Shown: piece by piece, positions 38,489 to 38,544 of the stretch | How the letters are laid out: each line of letters opens with the position of its first letter | Numbering within the stretch: position 1 is the stretch's first letter | NCBI GenBank assembly: GCA_964560875.1 | Contig: CAZLMW010000077.1 | Coordinates: forward strand, 1 to 38,544 | Length of the DNA: 38,544 nucleotides | Direction of reading: 5' to 3' | Source: CAZLMW01 sp964560875 | GTDB lineage: Bacteria; Myxococcota_A; UBA9042 | Notes under the pieces: model-generated | What the model saw: the letters and a program-made list of their open reading frames with translations, nothing else | Databases searched by the model: none | Told to the model about the DNA's origin: nothing | Translations under genes and position numbers: made by a program

Positions 38489-38544
38489 CTAGTGGTCCAT
38501 TTCAGGAGTTTTGATGAGTTGCCGGCCGCTCGTCGGACCACTAG
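38489..38544. mobile_element. 56-base miniature element with 10-base terminal inverted repeats
   Basis: Begins CTAGTGGTCC and ends GGACCACTAG, perfect inverted repeats. The inner part (e.g. TTTCAGGAGTTTTGATGA) has no protein-coding capacity. The first 30 bases recur at the left edge of the window. CTAG/TA at both ends fits insertion at TA, as IS630/Tc1-mariner-type elements do, so a MITE of that class is a plausible reading. It sits directly before the NUDIX start codon. Confidence 0.6.

Noticed and set aside
1..38544. CRISPR arrays, tRNA/rRNA genes, phage or known defence modules
   Set aside because: No spaced direct repeats of array type, no cloverleaf-like sequence between genes, and no integrase, nuclease or toxin-antitoxin motifs were seen.

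Overview
The window looks like a chromosomal segment of an uncultured, GC-rich, Gram-negative bacterium related to the Myxococcota. The grounds are: two proteins with AgmX/PglI-type C-terminal tails, an abundance of short-signal lipoproteins with low-complexity Asp/Gly linkers, a meso-diaminopimelate-type MurE motif, and third positions dominated by G and C. The taxonomic call is an inference from gene families. The sequence begins and ends exactly in copies of one short repeat (1-30 and 38489-38544), so it reads like an assembly contig cut at a dispersed element.

Region 1 (54-11237, all on the minus strand) reads from right to left: two tandem paralogous membrane proteins (duplicated FHA-like domain, one membrane helix, Gly-rich linker, AgmX-type tail), coaE, a Rossmann-fold reductase/epimerase, an FHA-GGDEF diguanylate cyclase, two coupled lipoproteins, and grpE, which appears to have its own promoter. 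Region 2 (11583-15079, plus strand) is a short operon: a lipoprotein whose middle resembles an inactive CHAT/caspase-like fold, ribH, nusB, and a stand-alone M17-peptidase N-terminal domain coupled to nusB. Region 3 (15036-20081) has an M74 murein endopeptidase with HEAT-like repeats and pgsA (minus), a DsbD-type thiol reductant transporter (plus), and a small membrane-anchored protein (minus). Two convergent pairs here overlap at their 3' ends.

Region 4 (20192-35951, minus strand) is the dcw (division and cell wall) cluster: mraZ, rsmH, ftsL, a TPR lipoprotein, ftsI with a PASTA domain, a murE-murF fusion, mraY, ftsW, murG, ftsQ, ftsA, ftsZ. Many stop and start codons overlap. murD, murC, murB and ddl, normally in such clusters, are absent, and the joins where they would sit are tight. 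Upstream of mraZ lies a promoter followed by four 10-bp-spaced MraZ boxes. Region 5 (36407-38488) holds a divergent lipoprotein with a possible degenerate hydrolase fold and a convergent NUDIX hydrolase.

The main theme is envelope growth: peptidoglycan precursor synthesis, septum assembly, murein hydrolysis, phospholipid synthesis, periplasmic thiol reduction and surface lipoproteins. No CRISPR array, tRNA, rRNA, phage or defence module was recognised. The most unusual items are the trimmed dcw cluster with its MurE-MurF fusion, an FtsZ with two C-terminal partner-binding-like peptides, the pseudo-CHAT lipoprotein, the M74-HEAT fusion, and the tandem FHA-like/AgmX proteins.
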